A stretch of 64,000 nt of DNA from Planctomycetota bacterium. Its GTDB lineage: Bacteria; Planctomycetota; Phycisphaerae; UBA1845. Each line of letters starts with the position of its first letter. The first letter of the stretch is position 1. Positions 17,252 to 26,004 of the stretch are shown here, piece after piece. Both the position numbers and the translations under genes were made by a program. The stretch lies in contig JAKQDH010000034.1 in assembly GCA_029558835.1 (NCBI GenBank), positions 1-64,000 on the forward strand. The letters are read 5' to 3'. Under the pieces are notes generated by a model. The model was not told the DNA's origin, ran no database searches, and saw nothing but the letters and a program-made list of their open reading frames with translations.

Positions 17252-17455
17252 TCATGGTCTGCGGCCCTTCCGCTTGCGCAGGGCGACAGACAGCCACGCC
17301 ACTCCACACACTGCATAGACAACTCCGACCACTCGCAGCAGCCTCCCCTCTGCTGACTCGGCACGGAGACAAATGCCCAGTTGAACGGCACCGCCGGTAA
17401 GCATGATCGCACCCATCGCCGCAAACCCGACCCAGTCAGGCCAACGCTTGGTCAT
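17252..17455 (-). CDS. Small two-helix membrane protein; possible RHS immunity protein
   Basis: This 67-residue protein starts at an ATG (17455) with a strong gggaggg ribosome binding site on the complement, 20 bases after the stop of the RHS fragment. Two hydrophobic segments (WVGFAAMGAIMLTGGAVQLGI and VVGVVYAVCGVAWLSVAL) flank a charged loop, and the tail is basic (RKRKGRRP), so both ends are likely cytoplasmic. I recognise no family. Position directly behind an RHS C-terminal tail is where immunity genes usually lie, which is the only basis for that suggestion. Confidence 0.55.
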   Translation of the reverse strand: MTKRWPDWVGFAAMGAIMLTGGAVQLGICLRAESAEGRLLRVVGVVYAVCGVAWLSVALRKRKGRRP

Positions 17456-17475
17456 AAGCCCTCCCTTCGCTGCGG

Positions 17476-18198
17476 CTACGCTCCGATGCAGTACAGGCTA
17501 CACACGGCACCGGCGGTTGTGCAGTAGGCACCGAGGGCTCCAACCGCCCCTGCGGCAACAGGGCTCAGGAGTCCCGACACGCCAAGACATGTGCCGGCGA
17601 CACCGCTCCACGCCGCTGCGATCCCACCAATGACTGTACCGCATCCGTTCTGGGCCATGCAGTCCATCCAGCATTTTCCGTAGCCCGGCGGCCGTGAGGG
17701 AAACGGAGGTCTGGGACTTGGCGGCGGCTTCTTCACCCCTGGCGGCATCCCCAAGATACTCTCGCATACGCTGTACGGCGCTCCCGAGTCGTATCCCGCG
17801 CGCCGACATCCTTCATCGACGTGCATGCCTTGAGGTGTTCGAGCCCACGCATAGGAACCGTAATACCCCCGGGGACCTAGCCTCCTGCAACACGACCATT
17901 CAGGGTTGGTGTCGGGCGGCAGAAGCCCGGGGAACGGATCCTGACCGTTCGCTCCACTGCCTTTGCCACCCCCCTGCTGCCCGAACGAATCGTTGTAGCG
18001 CACGGGATTACCGAGGACGTACTGGTGGAGGTTCGGCCCATCGACATAACCCAGCGGATCCCGCTGCATAAACTGCTTCAGTGTCGGATGATACGTCCGG
18101 GCGCGGTAGTGCAGCAAGAGGGATTCGGGGTCGAGTTCGCGGGTGGTGTAGCCGTAGGGGTTGGCGGTGGGTGACCACTCGCGGCCGGCCACCACCAT
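17476..18198 (-). pseudogene. RHS core C-terminus with variable hydrophobic tail, 5'-truncated
   Basis: This 240-codon frame begins inside an RHS core: NPYGYTTRELDPES, LLLHYRARTYHP, FMQRDPLGYVDGPNLHQYV, NPVRYNDSFG, the classical core end (residues 10-75). The next 165 residues are a variable tail with many Cys, a Pro-rich linker (KKPPPSPRPPFPSRPPG) and a Gly/Ala-rich hydrophobic end (GTVIGGIAAAWSGVAG..., residues 190-240) that could insert in membranes. An in-frame TGA 12 codons before the ATG at 18198 and the lack of the long N-terminal YD repeats show it is truncated. A larger RHS gene has been lost, or this is a displaced C-terminal cassette. The tail may be a toxin module. Confidence 0.65.
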
Positions 18199-18265
18199 GC
18201 TGGTGCCCGGGGCGTCGGGTGGCCCGCCTCTTCACCCTTCCGGTTTCCCATTTGCGTGTTCCTAT

Positions 18266-21200
18266 TCAGTCGTTGCGACTGAGCGAGCTTGGCCGGCCGG
18301 AGACCATGACGTGCTCGACATCGATCCGGCCATGCTTGACGTCGAGGAACGGCCGGCCGTGGTCGAGGCCGACCGTGCCGAAGCCGCCGGCCGTCGCCAG
18401 AAAGCTGCGGAAACTGTCGCCGACACGCGAGTCGATGTACAGCGTTTTATCGACCGCGTCGTAGCCTGCTCCGGTCAGGCCCTGGAGCAGCGCGTAGCTC
18501 GACAGCGCCCGGGCGTACCAGTGGCCGCACTCGTACTCGTTGAACGGGTTACGCACCCGGCCGTCGTAGCGATCGCGGCAGATGCGGACGATCTCCAGCC
18601 CCTCGTTGACCAAGCCTTCCATCATCAGGTGAGAGGCAACCTGGTATTCGATTCCGGTCCAGACCTCGTCGCTATACACGAACGGCAGGGCGGGGGCACC
18701 GCCGTGCGGCCAACTGCACAGCAGCAGGCCGCCGTCGTGGCCGAGGGCGAACGACGGCCGCTGCGGGTTGGCGTGGTCGGAAAGGTCGAGCCGCAGATTG
18801 TAGTGATGGATTGCCTTCAGGCTGCTGAGCACCTTGGCCGTATCGACGATGTCCTGGCTCAGCCCGCAGACACGCGCCATCCAGAAGCCGAGCACACCGT
18901 CGGAAAGGCAGCCCGTCCCGTACTGATACTTTGGTCCCTGCTGGTTCAGGGCGGCGATGATCTCGGCGTAGCCCGGTCCGTTGGCCGACGCGTCGAGCGC
19001 CTGAAACTTCGCGTCCAGCCCTTCGGTCTGTACGAGCTGGTAGAAGTACTCGCCGTTGTACAGCTTGGTTTCGAGGAACTCGCGGCCGTTTGCCAGCAGG
19101 GCGCGATAGCGCGTCACGTCCTCGCCGAGCGCCGAGCCCATGTCGATGGCGGCGGTCAGCGCGCCCAGGTAGAAGCTCGAACAGTGCCCGTCCGGCCCCC
19201 AGTACTCAATGTCATAGGTGTTGTGGTGCGGCTCCTCGAGCACGCCGCGCCCACGCGGGTCCCAGGTCTTAATACAGTATTCGAGGCTCTGACGCACCTG
19301 CGGCCAGAGACCGCGTAACCAGGCGGTGTCGCCCGAGATGCGCCACTCGCGGCAAACCTTCATGATGCCGCCGAGCTGTCCGTCGGAGGCGGCGTGGAAG
19401 GCGTGGTCCACCGGGCGGATGGGCAGGCACGCCCGGAACGTCTGGTGGCCGCGCTCGTCCTGGCACTCATTGAACTCCGTCTGCCGCAGCGAGCGCTCCA
19501 GGTCGGGGAACAGGTGCGGCAGGGCCTGGGCGTAGTTCCACACGTGCGTGCAGGAGCCGTGGCAGCAGCCGGAATCGTCGCTGCATCCCTCGAAGCACCA
19601 CAGGCGCCCGTCAGCCTGGCGCAGCACGGTGGGGGACTTGAGAATCGTCAGATTGGCGGCCACCGCCTCGACGATCTCGGGCGGCAGCGTGGTGTCGTAG
19701 AAGGCGTCGCGGAAGAGCGCTGACTCGCCGCGCAGCCGGTTGTAGTTGTCGCGCCAGTACGCGGCCACCTCATTGATGTTGGCGAACCGGCCCGCGTACC
19801 AGGGGATGTGTTGCTTGGGAATCGTACCGCACGGCTTAGTGCACGTCTTGCTGCACGCCGGCGCCGGTCCCTCCACTACCCAGCCGCCCCAGTCGGCGGC
19901 CTCAAAATCGTTGAGCACGGTGACGGCGTTGCCCCACGTCGCCTGGTTCTGCATAAGGTCCGCGGCGTCGGTCCAGCGCCGATCGGTGAGCACGATCTGA
20001 TCGACATTGACGTGACCCCAGCCGCCGCGTTCCTGGTCGATGATGCGCAGCCGGGCCCGCTGCCCCTTCAGATCGGCCAGCTCCCACGTCGTCCACTCCA
20101 GCCGCTCGGCGTTCTTGCCGGTGGCGGTGCGGACCACTTTGTTGCCGACGAGCAACTGCATGCAGGTCTTGTCGGGATGGCTCCCGCCGCCGATAAGGAA
20201 CTGCAGGTAGCCGCGCGTCACGTCGAACTCCGGCGACGTCAACGTACCGATCGCGCTATCGCCCTGCGGGTCGAACGTGTTGACCAATCCCTGGCCGACG
20301 AAGCCGCTGACTTCCTGTTGATTCACCCCGGTGCCGTGCGAGGGGCCGCTGCCGAAGGCCGGACCTTCGGCGTCGCGTCCGATCCGCAGCGTCGTGCGCG
20401 GGACATACCAGGCAATCATCAGGCGGACGGTGCGCTCCGCGCCCGGCTCCAGCGTCAGCGGCGTATAGAGGGAAGCGCCCGGACAAGGCCCCGTCTGCGG
20501 CGGGTTGGCGACGAGCCGGCCTTCCTTGACTTTGCGCCAGGCGAGCGTTACCGAGTCCCACCAGCCGCCTTTGAACCAGCAGTGATCCACGACCGTGTGC
20601 TCGTCATCGGCGAAGACAGCGTAACCGCCCTCGAACTCCGGGTTCTTCTCGGTGCCGGCCTGCCAGAGCACGAAGCCGTTGGGAATCGGCAGGATCGTGT
20701 CGCCGTTGCCGCCCTGGGCCATGAAGTTCGTCGTGTGGTACGAGAAGACGGCCTCCACCTTGCTGGCGCCGGTGTTCCTGAAGCGATACTCCAGCGCCCC
20801 GACCGGCAGGCTTGAATCATCGGCGTTGCCCGGCACAAACGGGCTCCAGCCGGTGACCTCCACCTCGAGGGGGACCTCTTGGTCGGTGAGCTTCACGGTG
20901 GCGAAGGGGAAACGCGGCAGAAAGCTCGCCTCGTCGAAGCGGGGCAAACCATAGGTCCGTCCGGCCGCCCCGTTGCCGGTGCCGCCGCCGCCGAAGACCT
21001 TCCAGTCCGGCACCGGCCCTTCGAGGACCTTGGCCGTGTTGCCTTGGGGCCCGCGGATGCACAGCGCAGCGAACAAGGAGGCCTCGTTGAAGAACTGCAG
21101 CCGGTTGCGGACGGAGACATGCGAGAGCGCGCCGCTGCCCTCCAGGCAGACCATGCCCGCGCCGATGCCGCCGATGGGGAACGCCACGCGGTTGAGGTTC

Positions 21201-21340
21201 GCGCCGGCGTAAGGCCCGTTGTACTCATGCCCGCGTATGGCGTCGGCCGCGGTGGCCGGCGTGGCAGGTCCGGTTTGCAGCAGCGCGAACGCTGCGAACG
21301 TGATGATCGTTACGGCCACACAGGAGGAAGCGTGTCTCAT
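18266..21340 (-). CDS. Secreted GH116-type glycoside hydrolase with inserted carbohydrate-binding-like domain
   Basis: The protein has 1024 residues. A signal peptide (residues 1-32) is followed by a GH116 (bile-acid beta-glucosidase/GBA2-like) N-terminal domain with FPIGGIGAGMVCLEGSG (about 55-71). A domain of about 105 residues (about 347-452) is inserted here. It has GLVNTFDPQGDSAIGTLTSP and GGWGHVNVDQI, as seen in an insertion of GH32 levanases and other secreted hydrolases. The (alpha/alpha)6 catalytic part follows: EEPHHNTYDIEYWG (about 700-713) holds the presumed nucleophile Glu, and CLSDGVLGFW (about 809-818) the acid/base Asp, as in characterised GH116 enzymes. It likely cleaves beta-gluco- or beta-xylosides outside the cytoplasm. 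aaggac precedes the start. Confidence 0.85.
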   Translation of the reverse strand: MRHASSCVAVTIITFAAFALLQTGPATPATAADAIRGHEYNGPYAGANLNRVAFPIGGIGAGMVCLEGSGALSHVSVRNRLQFFNEASLFAALCIRGPQGNTAKVLEGPVPDWKVFGGGGTGNGAAGRTYGLPRFDEASFLPRFPFATVKLTDQEVPLEVEVTGWSPFVPGNADDSSLPVGALEYRFRNTGASKVEAVFSYHTTNFMAQGGNGDTILPIPNGFVLWQAGTEKNPEFEGGYAVFADDEHTVVDHCWFKGGWWDSVTLAWRKVKEGRLVANPPQTGPCPGASLYTPLTLEPGAERTVRLMIAWYVPRTTLRIGRDAEGPAFGSGPSHGTGVNQQEVSGFVGQGLVNTFDPQGDSAIGTLTSPEFDVTRGYLQFLIGGGSHPDKTCMQLLVGNKVVRTATGKNAERLEWTTWELADLKGQRARLRIIDQERGGWGHVNVDQIVLTDRRWTDAADLMQNQATWGNAVTVLNDFEAADWGGWVVEGPAPACSKTCTKPCGTIPKQHIPWYAGRFANINEVAAYWRDNYNRLRGESALFRDAFYDTTLPPEIVEAVAANLTILKSPTVLRQADGRLWCFEGCSDDSGCCHGSCTHVWNYAQALPHLFPDLERSLRQTEFNECQDERGHQTFRACLPIRPVDHAFHAASDGQLGGIMKVCREWRISGDTAWLRGLWPQVRQSLEYCIKTWDPRGRGVLEEPHHNTYDIEYWGPDGHCSSFYLGALTAAIDMGSALGEDVTRYRALLANGREFLETKLYNGEYFYQLVQTEGLDAKFQALDASANGPGYAEIIAALNQQGPKYQYGTGCLSDGVLGFWMARVCGLSQDIVDTAKVLSSLKAIHHYNLRLDLSDHANPQRPSFALGHDGGLLLCSWPHGGAPALPFVYSDEVWTGIEYQVASHLMMEGLVNEGLEIVRICRDRYDGRVRNPFNEYECGHWYARALSSYALLQGLTGAGYDAVDKTLYIDSRVGDSFRSFLATAGGFGTVGLDHGRPFLDVKHGRIDVEHVMVSGRPSSLSRND

Positions 21341-21550
21341 GGGCGGTTGTCCTTGCTCGTAGGTGCCTGGAACCCCGTCGTGGCGACGCGGGCGGTTCCA
21401 TCCACTCCGGCCGGTGTCGGCCGGGGCGGGCGTGAGTTTACAGGGCTGTCGGGCCGCACGGAAGCAGGCCGCCCGTTACGCCACTCGACACGATGCGGAC
21501 ACCATAAGACAGCCTGCGGCATGACTTGGCGCGGATGGAAGAGCAGCGTG

Positions 21551-24500
21551 TCAGTTCTCCGCAGCACTTCCCGCACCGGGGGCGTCGGCTGGGAGGGGCG
21601 GGCGATACCCGGCCACCAGCTCGGCCTTCCCCCAGGCGTCATAGAGATGCATGAGTTCCTCGACGATGGCCGGCGCTTCGGGATACCGGCCGTGGTACTC
21701 CAGCAGCACCGCCTCCGCCTCTGCGTAGCACTCCTGGCCGGTGAGGCTGGCCGCCAGGAGGCACGCGGTCGTGGCCGCGTACTCGTCGGGGTCGGCGAGG
21801 CGATTGTGAGCAGTGGCCAGGCATTCCCGCAGCAGCGGCTCGGCCTCGGCGAAACGTCCCTGCCTGAGCAGTGTCTCGCCGAGTTTCATGAGCGGCAGCA
21901 GGCGGTGGGGGTGCTCCGGCGGAAGCCGCGTACTCCGTATCCTGAGCGCTTCTCGAAACAGAGGCTCGGCCTCGGCGTAGTTGCCTCGGTCAAAGAGGAG
22001 CATCGCCAGGTTGCTCAGCGTGTCGCCGACACTGGGGTGATCGTCGCCGAGCAACTGCCGCCGCATGGCCAAGGCCTCGCCGAACAGCTTCTCCGCTTCC
22101 GTCACGTTGCCGGCTCGGCAGAGTTGCGCGGCCAGGTTGTGCAGGGCGTCGCTCACTTTGGGGTGAGCCTGGCCATAGGTCCGGCGTTGCAGGGCGAGGA
22201 TTTCGCGCAGCAGCGGCTCAGCCTCTGCGTCGTTGCCCTGGTGCGAGAGCAGCCATGCCAGGGTGGCGAGGCTGTCGACTACGCTGGGATGGTCGTCGCC
22301 GAGCAACTCCCGCCGCATCGCCAGGGCCTCGCGGAGAAGCACCTCCGCCTCGGCGTACCTGCCTTCGCGGGCGAGCACCCCGGCCAGGTTGCTCAAGCTG
22401 GCAGCCACACTCGGATGCCGATCGCCGAGCAGCTTGCGTCGCATGGCAAGGGCTTCGCGGTAGAGCGGCTCCGCAGCCGCGTAGTCGCCCCGCTCGGCAA
22501 GGAAGGCGGCGAGGTTATTCAGGGCCGACGCCACGTTGGGATGTTCCGCGCCGAGGGCTTGACGGTAGGCGGCGAGTGACTCGCGGTAGAGCTGCTCCGC
22601 TTCCGGGTACCGCCCCATCAGCTTGAGCAGCAGGGCGAGGTTGTTCATGCTGGTGGCCGTTTCGGGGTGCGCGTCGCCGAGCAGACGGCGGCGCAGGGCC
22701 AGGGAGTCTCGGTAAAGGCGTTCCGCTTCCGGGTAGTCTCCCTTGTACCTGAGCAGCACGGCCAGGTTGTTCATGCTGGTCGCGACATCCTGGTGCTCCG
22801 GGCCGAGGGCGCTTCGCCGTCGGTCCAGAGCCTCGCGGAGGAGGAGCTCGGCACCGGCGTAGTCCCCGCGTTCCTGGAGCAGAGTACCGAGGTTGCTGAT
22901 GGCGTCCACCGTGGACAGGTGATCGTCGCCGAGCGTGGCGCGGTAGACCGCGAGTGCTCGGCGGTGGAGGCGTTCCGCTTCCTCGTATTGTCCCTGGTTG
23001 CGCCGCAGCACGGCCAGGGCGTTGAGAGTCTCGGCCACCAGGGGATGGTCGTCTCCCAGCGCTTGGCGCCGCATGGACAGGGCGTCACGCTGCAAACGCT
23101 CGGCATCTGCGTAGGCGCCGGTATTGTTCAGCAGGAGGGCGAGGTCGTACATGCTCTCTGCCACGTCCGGGTGCTCGGGTCCGAGCTGTTGCCGCCGGAT
23201 GTCGAGGGCCGCCCGCAGATGCGGCTCGGCGGCCGGGTACAACCCCAGGGCGCGGTAACTGTTGCCGATCGTGGCGCGGACGGTTGCCTCCACCTCGGGC
23301 TGCTCCGCCAGCGAACCGTCCGCGAGCTGCCGGGCCGCTTCATCGAGAATCTCCCGTACGGTCACGTCGCGTCCCACGCCGGTGCGGGGGTCCACGGAGG
23401 CCAGCATGTGTTGCAGGAACGTGCTGACCGCCTCAGCCTGTTCGCGGGCACGGCTCTCGCTTCTCTCGGCCACGCGCGCCCGGTCGCGCTCCGCCGCCGC
23501 CTGTTGCCAATAGGTTGCCGAGGCGGCAAAACCGGCTGTTACGACCAGCATGAAGGCAGCCGCGATCAGGACCGGGAACTTGTACCTGACCAGTTGCTTA
23601 CGCAGGACGTACGCGAAGGAGTCGCGCTTGGCCTCGAGCGGTTCACCGGCCAGGTAGTGGCGGACGTCGCGGGCGAGTTCCCCGGCCGTCTGGTAGCGAC
23701 GCTCGCGCTGCTTGGCGAGACACTTGAGCACGATCGTCTCTACCTCGCTGTTGATTCCGCGGCGGACGGTGCTCGGGGGGACCGGTTCGTCCTTCAGCAC
23801 GTGGTCGAGCACTTCGTGCATGCTGCCCCGTACGGGGTAGGGGAACTGATTCGTCAGCATTTGGTAGAGAATGACGCCGAGTGAATACACGTCCGTGCGG
23901 ACGTCGATGTCGTGCGGCCGGCCTTCCGCCTGCTCCGGCGACGCCCAGGGCAGCGAGCCGACGAACTGTCCGGTGACGGTCATGGCGGCCGGGTCCGTGC
24001 CCCCGACGGCAAGCTTGGCAAGTCCGAAATCCAGAACGTAGGGCTTACCGTCGGTGTCAACGCGGATGTTGCTCGGCTTCAGATCGCGGTGAATGATGCC
24101 GCGCAGGTGAGCTGCGTTGATCGCGTCGCAGATCCTGGCAAAGAGCGTGAGCGTGTCCCGGAGGCTGCCCGGTGCGCCGGCGACGTAGGCATCGAGCGGC
24201 TGTCCGGTGATGTAGTCCATCGTGAAGTAGAAGCAGCCGGCGGCCTCACCGGTGTCGTGGATGGTGACGATGTTGGGATGGTTGAGCAGGCCGAGAATCT
24301 GAATCTCGCGCTCGAAGCGGGCCCGGTCGCCGGGGCCGGCGAAGGGTCCTTCCTTCATCACCTTGACAGCCACCGCCCGTCCGGTACCGGCCTGGATTGC
24401 CCGATACACCACCGCCTGTCCGCCGCGGTGCAGTTCGCCGGTGATCTGATAGCCGGGAATGGAACCGGGGTCCGGCAGAACCTCTGCTTCCGCGTCTGCC

Positions 24501-24745
24501 GGTGTCGCCGCGGGGAACGCCCCCTGGCTGCTCTCCCGCCCTTGTCGTACGGCCCGGTCGATGAGCGCCAGTTTCCGCAGACCGGCGGCCAAATCGGGCA
24601 TCAAGTCGGGGTGCTCAGAGATGAGTTCGTCATCGGACAGCGATTCGCCCTTCGCCCGCCGTTGCAGGCACTCGTCCAGCGTACGCCGGGTGCGTGTTGC
24701 CCGACTCTCGCTCTCCTGAGGCGCAGAGCATCCGCGCGGCTCCAT
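21551..24745 (-). CDS. PknB-type Ser/Thr protein kinase with C-terminal TPR repeats
   Basis: The protein has 1064 residues. The kinase domain (about 97-365) shows GELHRGGQAVVYRA as a slightly degenerate P-loop, AVAVKVMKEG (catalytic Lys), HRDLKPSNI, DFGLAK and ASPEQAEG, so it should be active. One membrane helix (FPVLIAAAFMLVVTAGF, about 390) separates it from about 12 TPR repeats of the kinesin-light-chain kind with the 42-residue pattern ALGxxHPxVAxxLNNLAxLL. The outer part would bind a partner. A strong ggagg lies 7 bases before the ATG. It follows the ECF sigma gene by 103 bases on the same strand, a standard planctomycete pairing suggesting a kinase-controlled sigma factor. Confidence 0.93.
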   Translation of the reverse strand: MEPRGCSAPQESESRATRTRRTLDECLQRRAKGESLSDDELISEHPDLMPDLAAGLRKLALIDRAVRQGRESSQGAFPAATPADAEAEVLPDPGSIPGYQITGELHRGGQAVVYRAIQAGTGRAVAVKVMKEGPFAGPGDRARFEREIQILGLLNHPNIVTIHDTGEAAGCFYFTMDYITGQPLDAYVAGAPGSLRDTLTLFARICDAINAAHLRGIIHRDLKPSNIRVDTDGKPYVLDFGLAKLAVGGTDPAAMTVTGQFVGSLPWASPEQAEGRPHDIDVRTDVYSLGVILYQMLTNQFPYPVRGSMHEVLDHVLKDEPVPPSTVRRGINSEVETIVLKCLAKQRERRYQTAGELARDVRHYLAGEPLEAKRDSFAYVLRKQLVRYKFPVLIAAAFMLVVTAGFAASATYWQQAAAERDRARVAERSESRAREQAEAVSTFLQHMLASVDPRTGVGRDVTVREILDEAARQLADGSLAEQPEVEATVRATIGNSYRALGLYPAAEPHLRAALDIRRQQLGPEHPDVAESMYDLALLLNNTGAYADAERLQRDALSMRRQALGDDHPLVAETLNALAVLRRNQGQYEEAERLHRRALAVYRATLGDDHLSTVDAISNLGTLLQERGDYAGAELLLREALDRRRSALGPEHQDVATSMNNLAVLLRYKGDYPEAERLYRDSLALRRRLLGDAHPETATSMNNLALLLKLMGRYPEAEQLYRESLAAYRQALGAEHPNVASALNNLAAFLAERGDYAAAEPLYREALAMRRKLLGDRHPSVAASLSNLAGVLAREGRYAEAEVLLREALAMRRELLGDDHPSVVDSLATLAWLLSHQGNDAEAEPLLREILALQRRTYGQAHPKVSDALHNLAAQLCRAGNVTEAEKLFGEALAMRRQLLGDDHPSVGDTLSNLAMLLFDRGNYAEAEPLFREALRIRSTRLPPEHPHRLLPLMKLGETLLRQGRFAEAEPLLRECLATAHNRLADPDEYAATTACLLAASLTGQECYAEAEAVLLEYHGRYPEAPAIVEELMHLYDAWGKAELVAGYRPPLPADAPGAGSAAEN

Positions 24746-24848
24746 GAGCCACCTCCGTCTCGGACCCGGAAAGAGGGCGGACCGGCCACGGCAGGGCGAC
24801 GCCGTTGTCCTCCTCTACTGGTAGTAACGCAAACGGCCGGCCCCGGAG

Positions 24849-25481
24849 CTACCCATCCCGGCTGAAAAAACGCGACACGTCTCCCAGAGACTCCGCTAGA
24901 CGCAGCAGCCCGCGGCTGCACAGCTTCCGCACGGCGCCGGGGCTACGTCCCATGCGCTCGGCTGTCTCGGCCACCGACAGCCCCTCGATGTACCGGCAGC
25001 GAATCGAGGTCCGGTAGTCCTCCTCCAACTCCGCCAGCGCAGTCTGCACGGCCGCCGTCAGCTCGTGATCAGCCGCCGAGCGACTCGGCGTGTGTTCGTG
25101 AACCGCGACCTGCTCCAGGAGGGCGACCACCGAGGTTGCGTCGACCGGGGCCGAGAGGTCCAGCGCTCTCTGCCCGCCGCCGCGCTTGGCGGCCCGCTGC
25201 TTCCGCACGGCATCAATCAACTTGCGCTCGGCGATGGTCAGCAGCCAATTGAAGAACGAGTCCGGTCCGCGAGACTCAAACATCGCCAACTCACGGACGG
25301 CCAGGATGTAGGCCTCCTGACAGACGTCCTCGACGGCCAACGTGCTGCGCAGGTCAGGCGGGATCTTCCTGTCCACCACGGCGCAGAGGGCGTCGTGGTG
25401 AAGCAGCAGGAGCCGGCGCAGGGCGAGCTCATCACCTGCCTGGGCCAGCGCGATCAGGTCGTCTTCCGCCGGCTGAGTCAC
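24849..25481 (-). CDS. ECF-type RNA polymerase sigma factor
   Basis: This 210-residue protein has sigma region 2 (LAVEDVCQEAYILAVREL, FNWLLTIAERKLIDAVRKQ) and region 4 (YRTSIRCRYIEGLSVAETAE then GRSPGAVRKLCSRGLLRLAE, a helix-turn-helix). The frame is open upstream to 25781, but I chose the GTG at 25479-25481 because gagg precedes it and the ECF domain starts there (VTQPAEDDLIALAQAGDE). The alternative is a longer N-terminus. It is directly upstream of the PknB-TPR kinase. In planctomycetes such sigma factors are paired with Ser/Thr kinases instead of a membrane anti-sigma factor, which fits. Confidence 0.88.
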   Translation of the reverse strand: MTQPAEDDLIALAQAGDELALRRLLLLHHDALCAVVDRKIPPDLRSTLAVEDVCQEAYILAVRELAMFESRGPDSFFNWLLTIAERKLIDAVRKQRAAKRGGGQRALDLSAPVDATSVVALLEQVAVHEHTPSRSAADHELTAAVQTALAELEEDYRTSIRCRYIEGLSVAETAERMGRSPGAVRKLCSRGLLRLAESLGDVSRFFSRDG

Positions 25482-25698
25482 GACAACGCCTCGAAAAGCG
25501 GCCGGGCTTTGACGGAACGTCCGAACCCAACCGCCCGTGGTCCACCGCAGCCCCGGTGCAGGGCGGCCCGCGGACGAGTGTCTGCGCAGACTGGGCCGCT
25601 GTCGCCCCAGTGGCATCCGGCCCGGGGCGTCCGTCCGGCCCCCGGATTGTCGGAGCGGGCGTTCCCGCTGTCCAGCGTCTTGCGTTTCCCGTACCGGC

Positions 25699-26004
25699 TC
25701 AGCCTGACGAAGGGGTACGCAGACGTTGGAGCCGGTCTTGATGGTACTTGAGCAGCTCCGGGAAAGCCGACCATTGCTCAAGTTGAGCCTGACTCATGTA
25801 CTCCGGATAGGTGATGCCCAGATGTTGGTGCCAGAAGCCCGCGGCAAAGACGCGTGTGAATTGCCCTTTGCCGACTTCGACCGTGGGGATGCGAACGGTC
25901 TGGTCCGGCTCGGATAGCCCTGCCAGCAGCACGGCTTCCGTTTCCCGCAGCATCCGCCGGCGGAGCAGCTCGTACTCGTCCAGCTTGAATCTCGGCTTGA
26001 TCAC
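25699..26004 (-). CDS. Conserved small hypothetical protein
   Basis: A 101-residue soluble protein starting at a GTG (26004) that overlaps the TGA of the upstream membrane protein gene by four bases, so it is translationally coupled. It is rich in charged and aromatic residues (FWHQHLGITYPEYMSQ, LKYHQDRLQRLR). I recognise no family. Its position at the end of the pdxJ-dapA transcript suggests it partners the membrane protein. Confidence 0.6.
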   Translation of the reverse strand: MIKPRFKLDEYELLRRRMLRETEAVLLAGLSEPDQTVRIPTVEVGKGQFTRVFAAGFWHQHLGITYPEYMSQAQLEQWSAFPELLKYHQDRLQRLRTPSSG

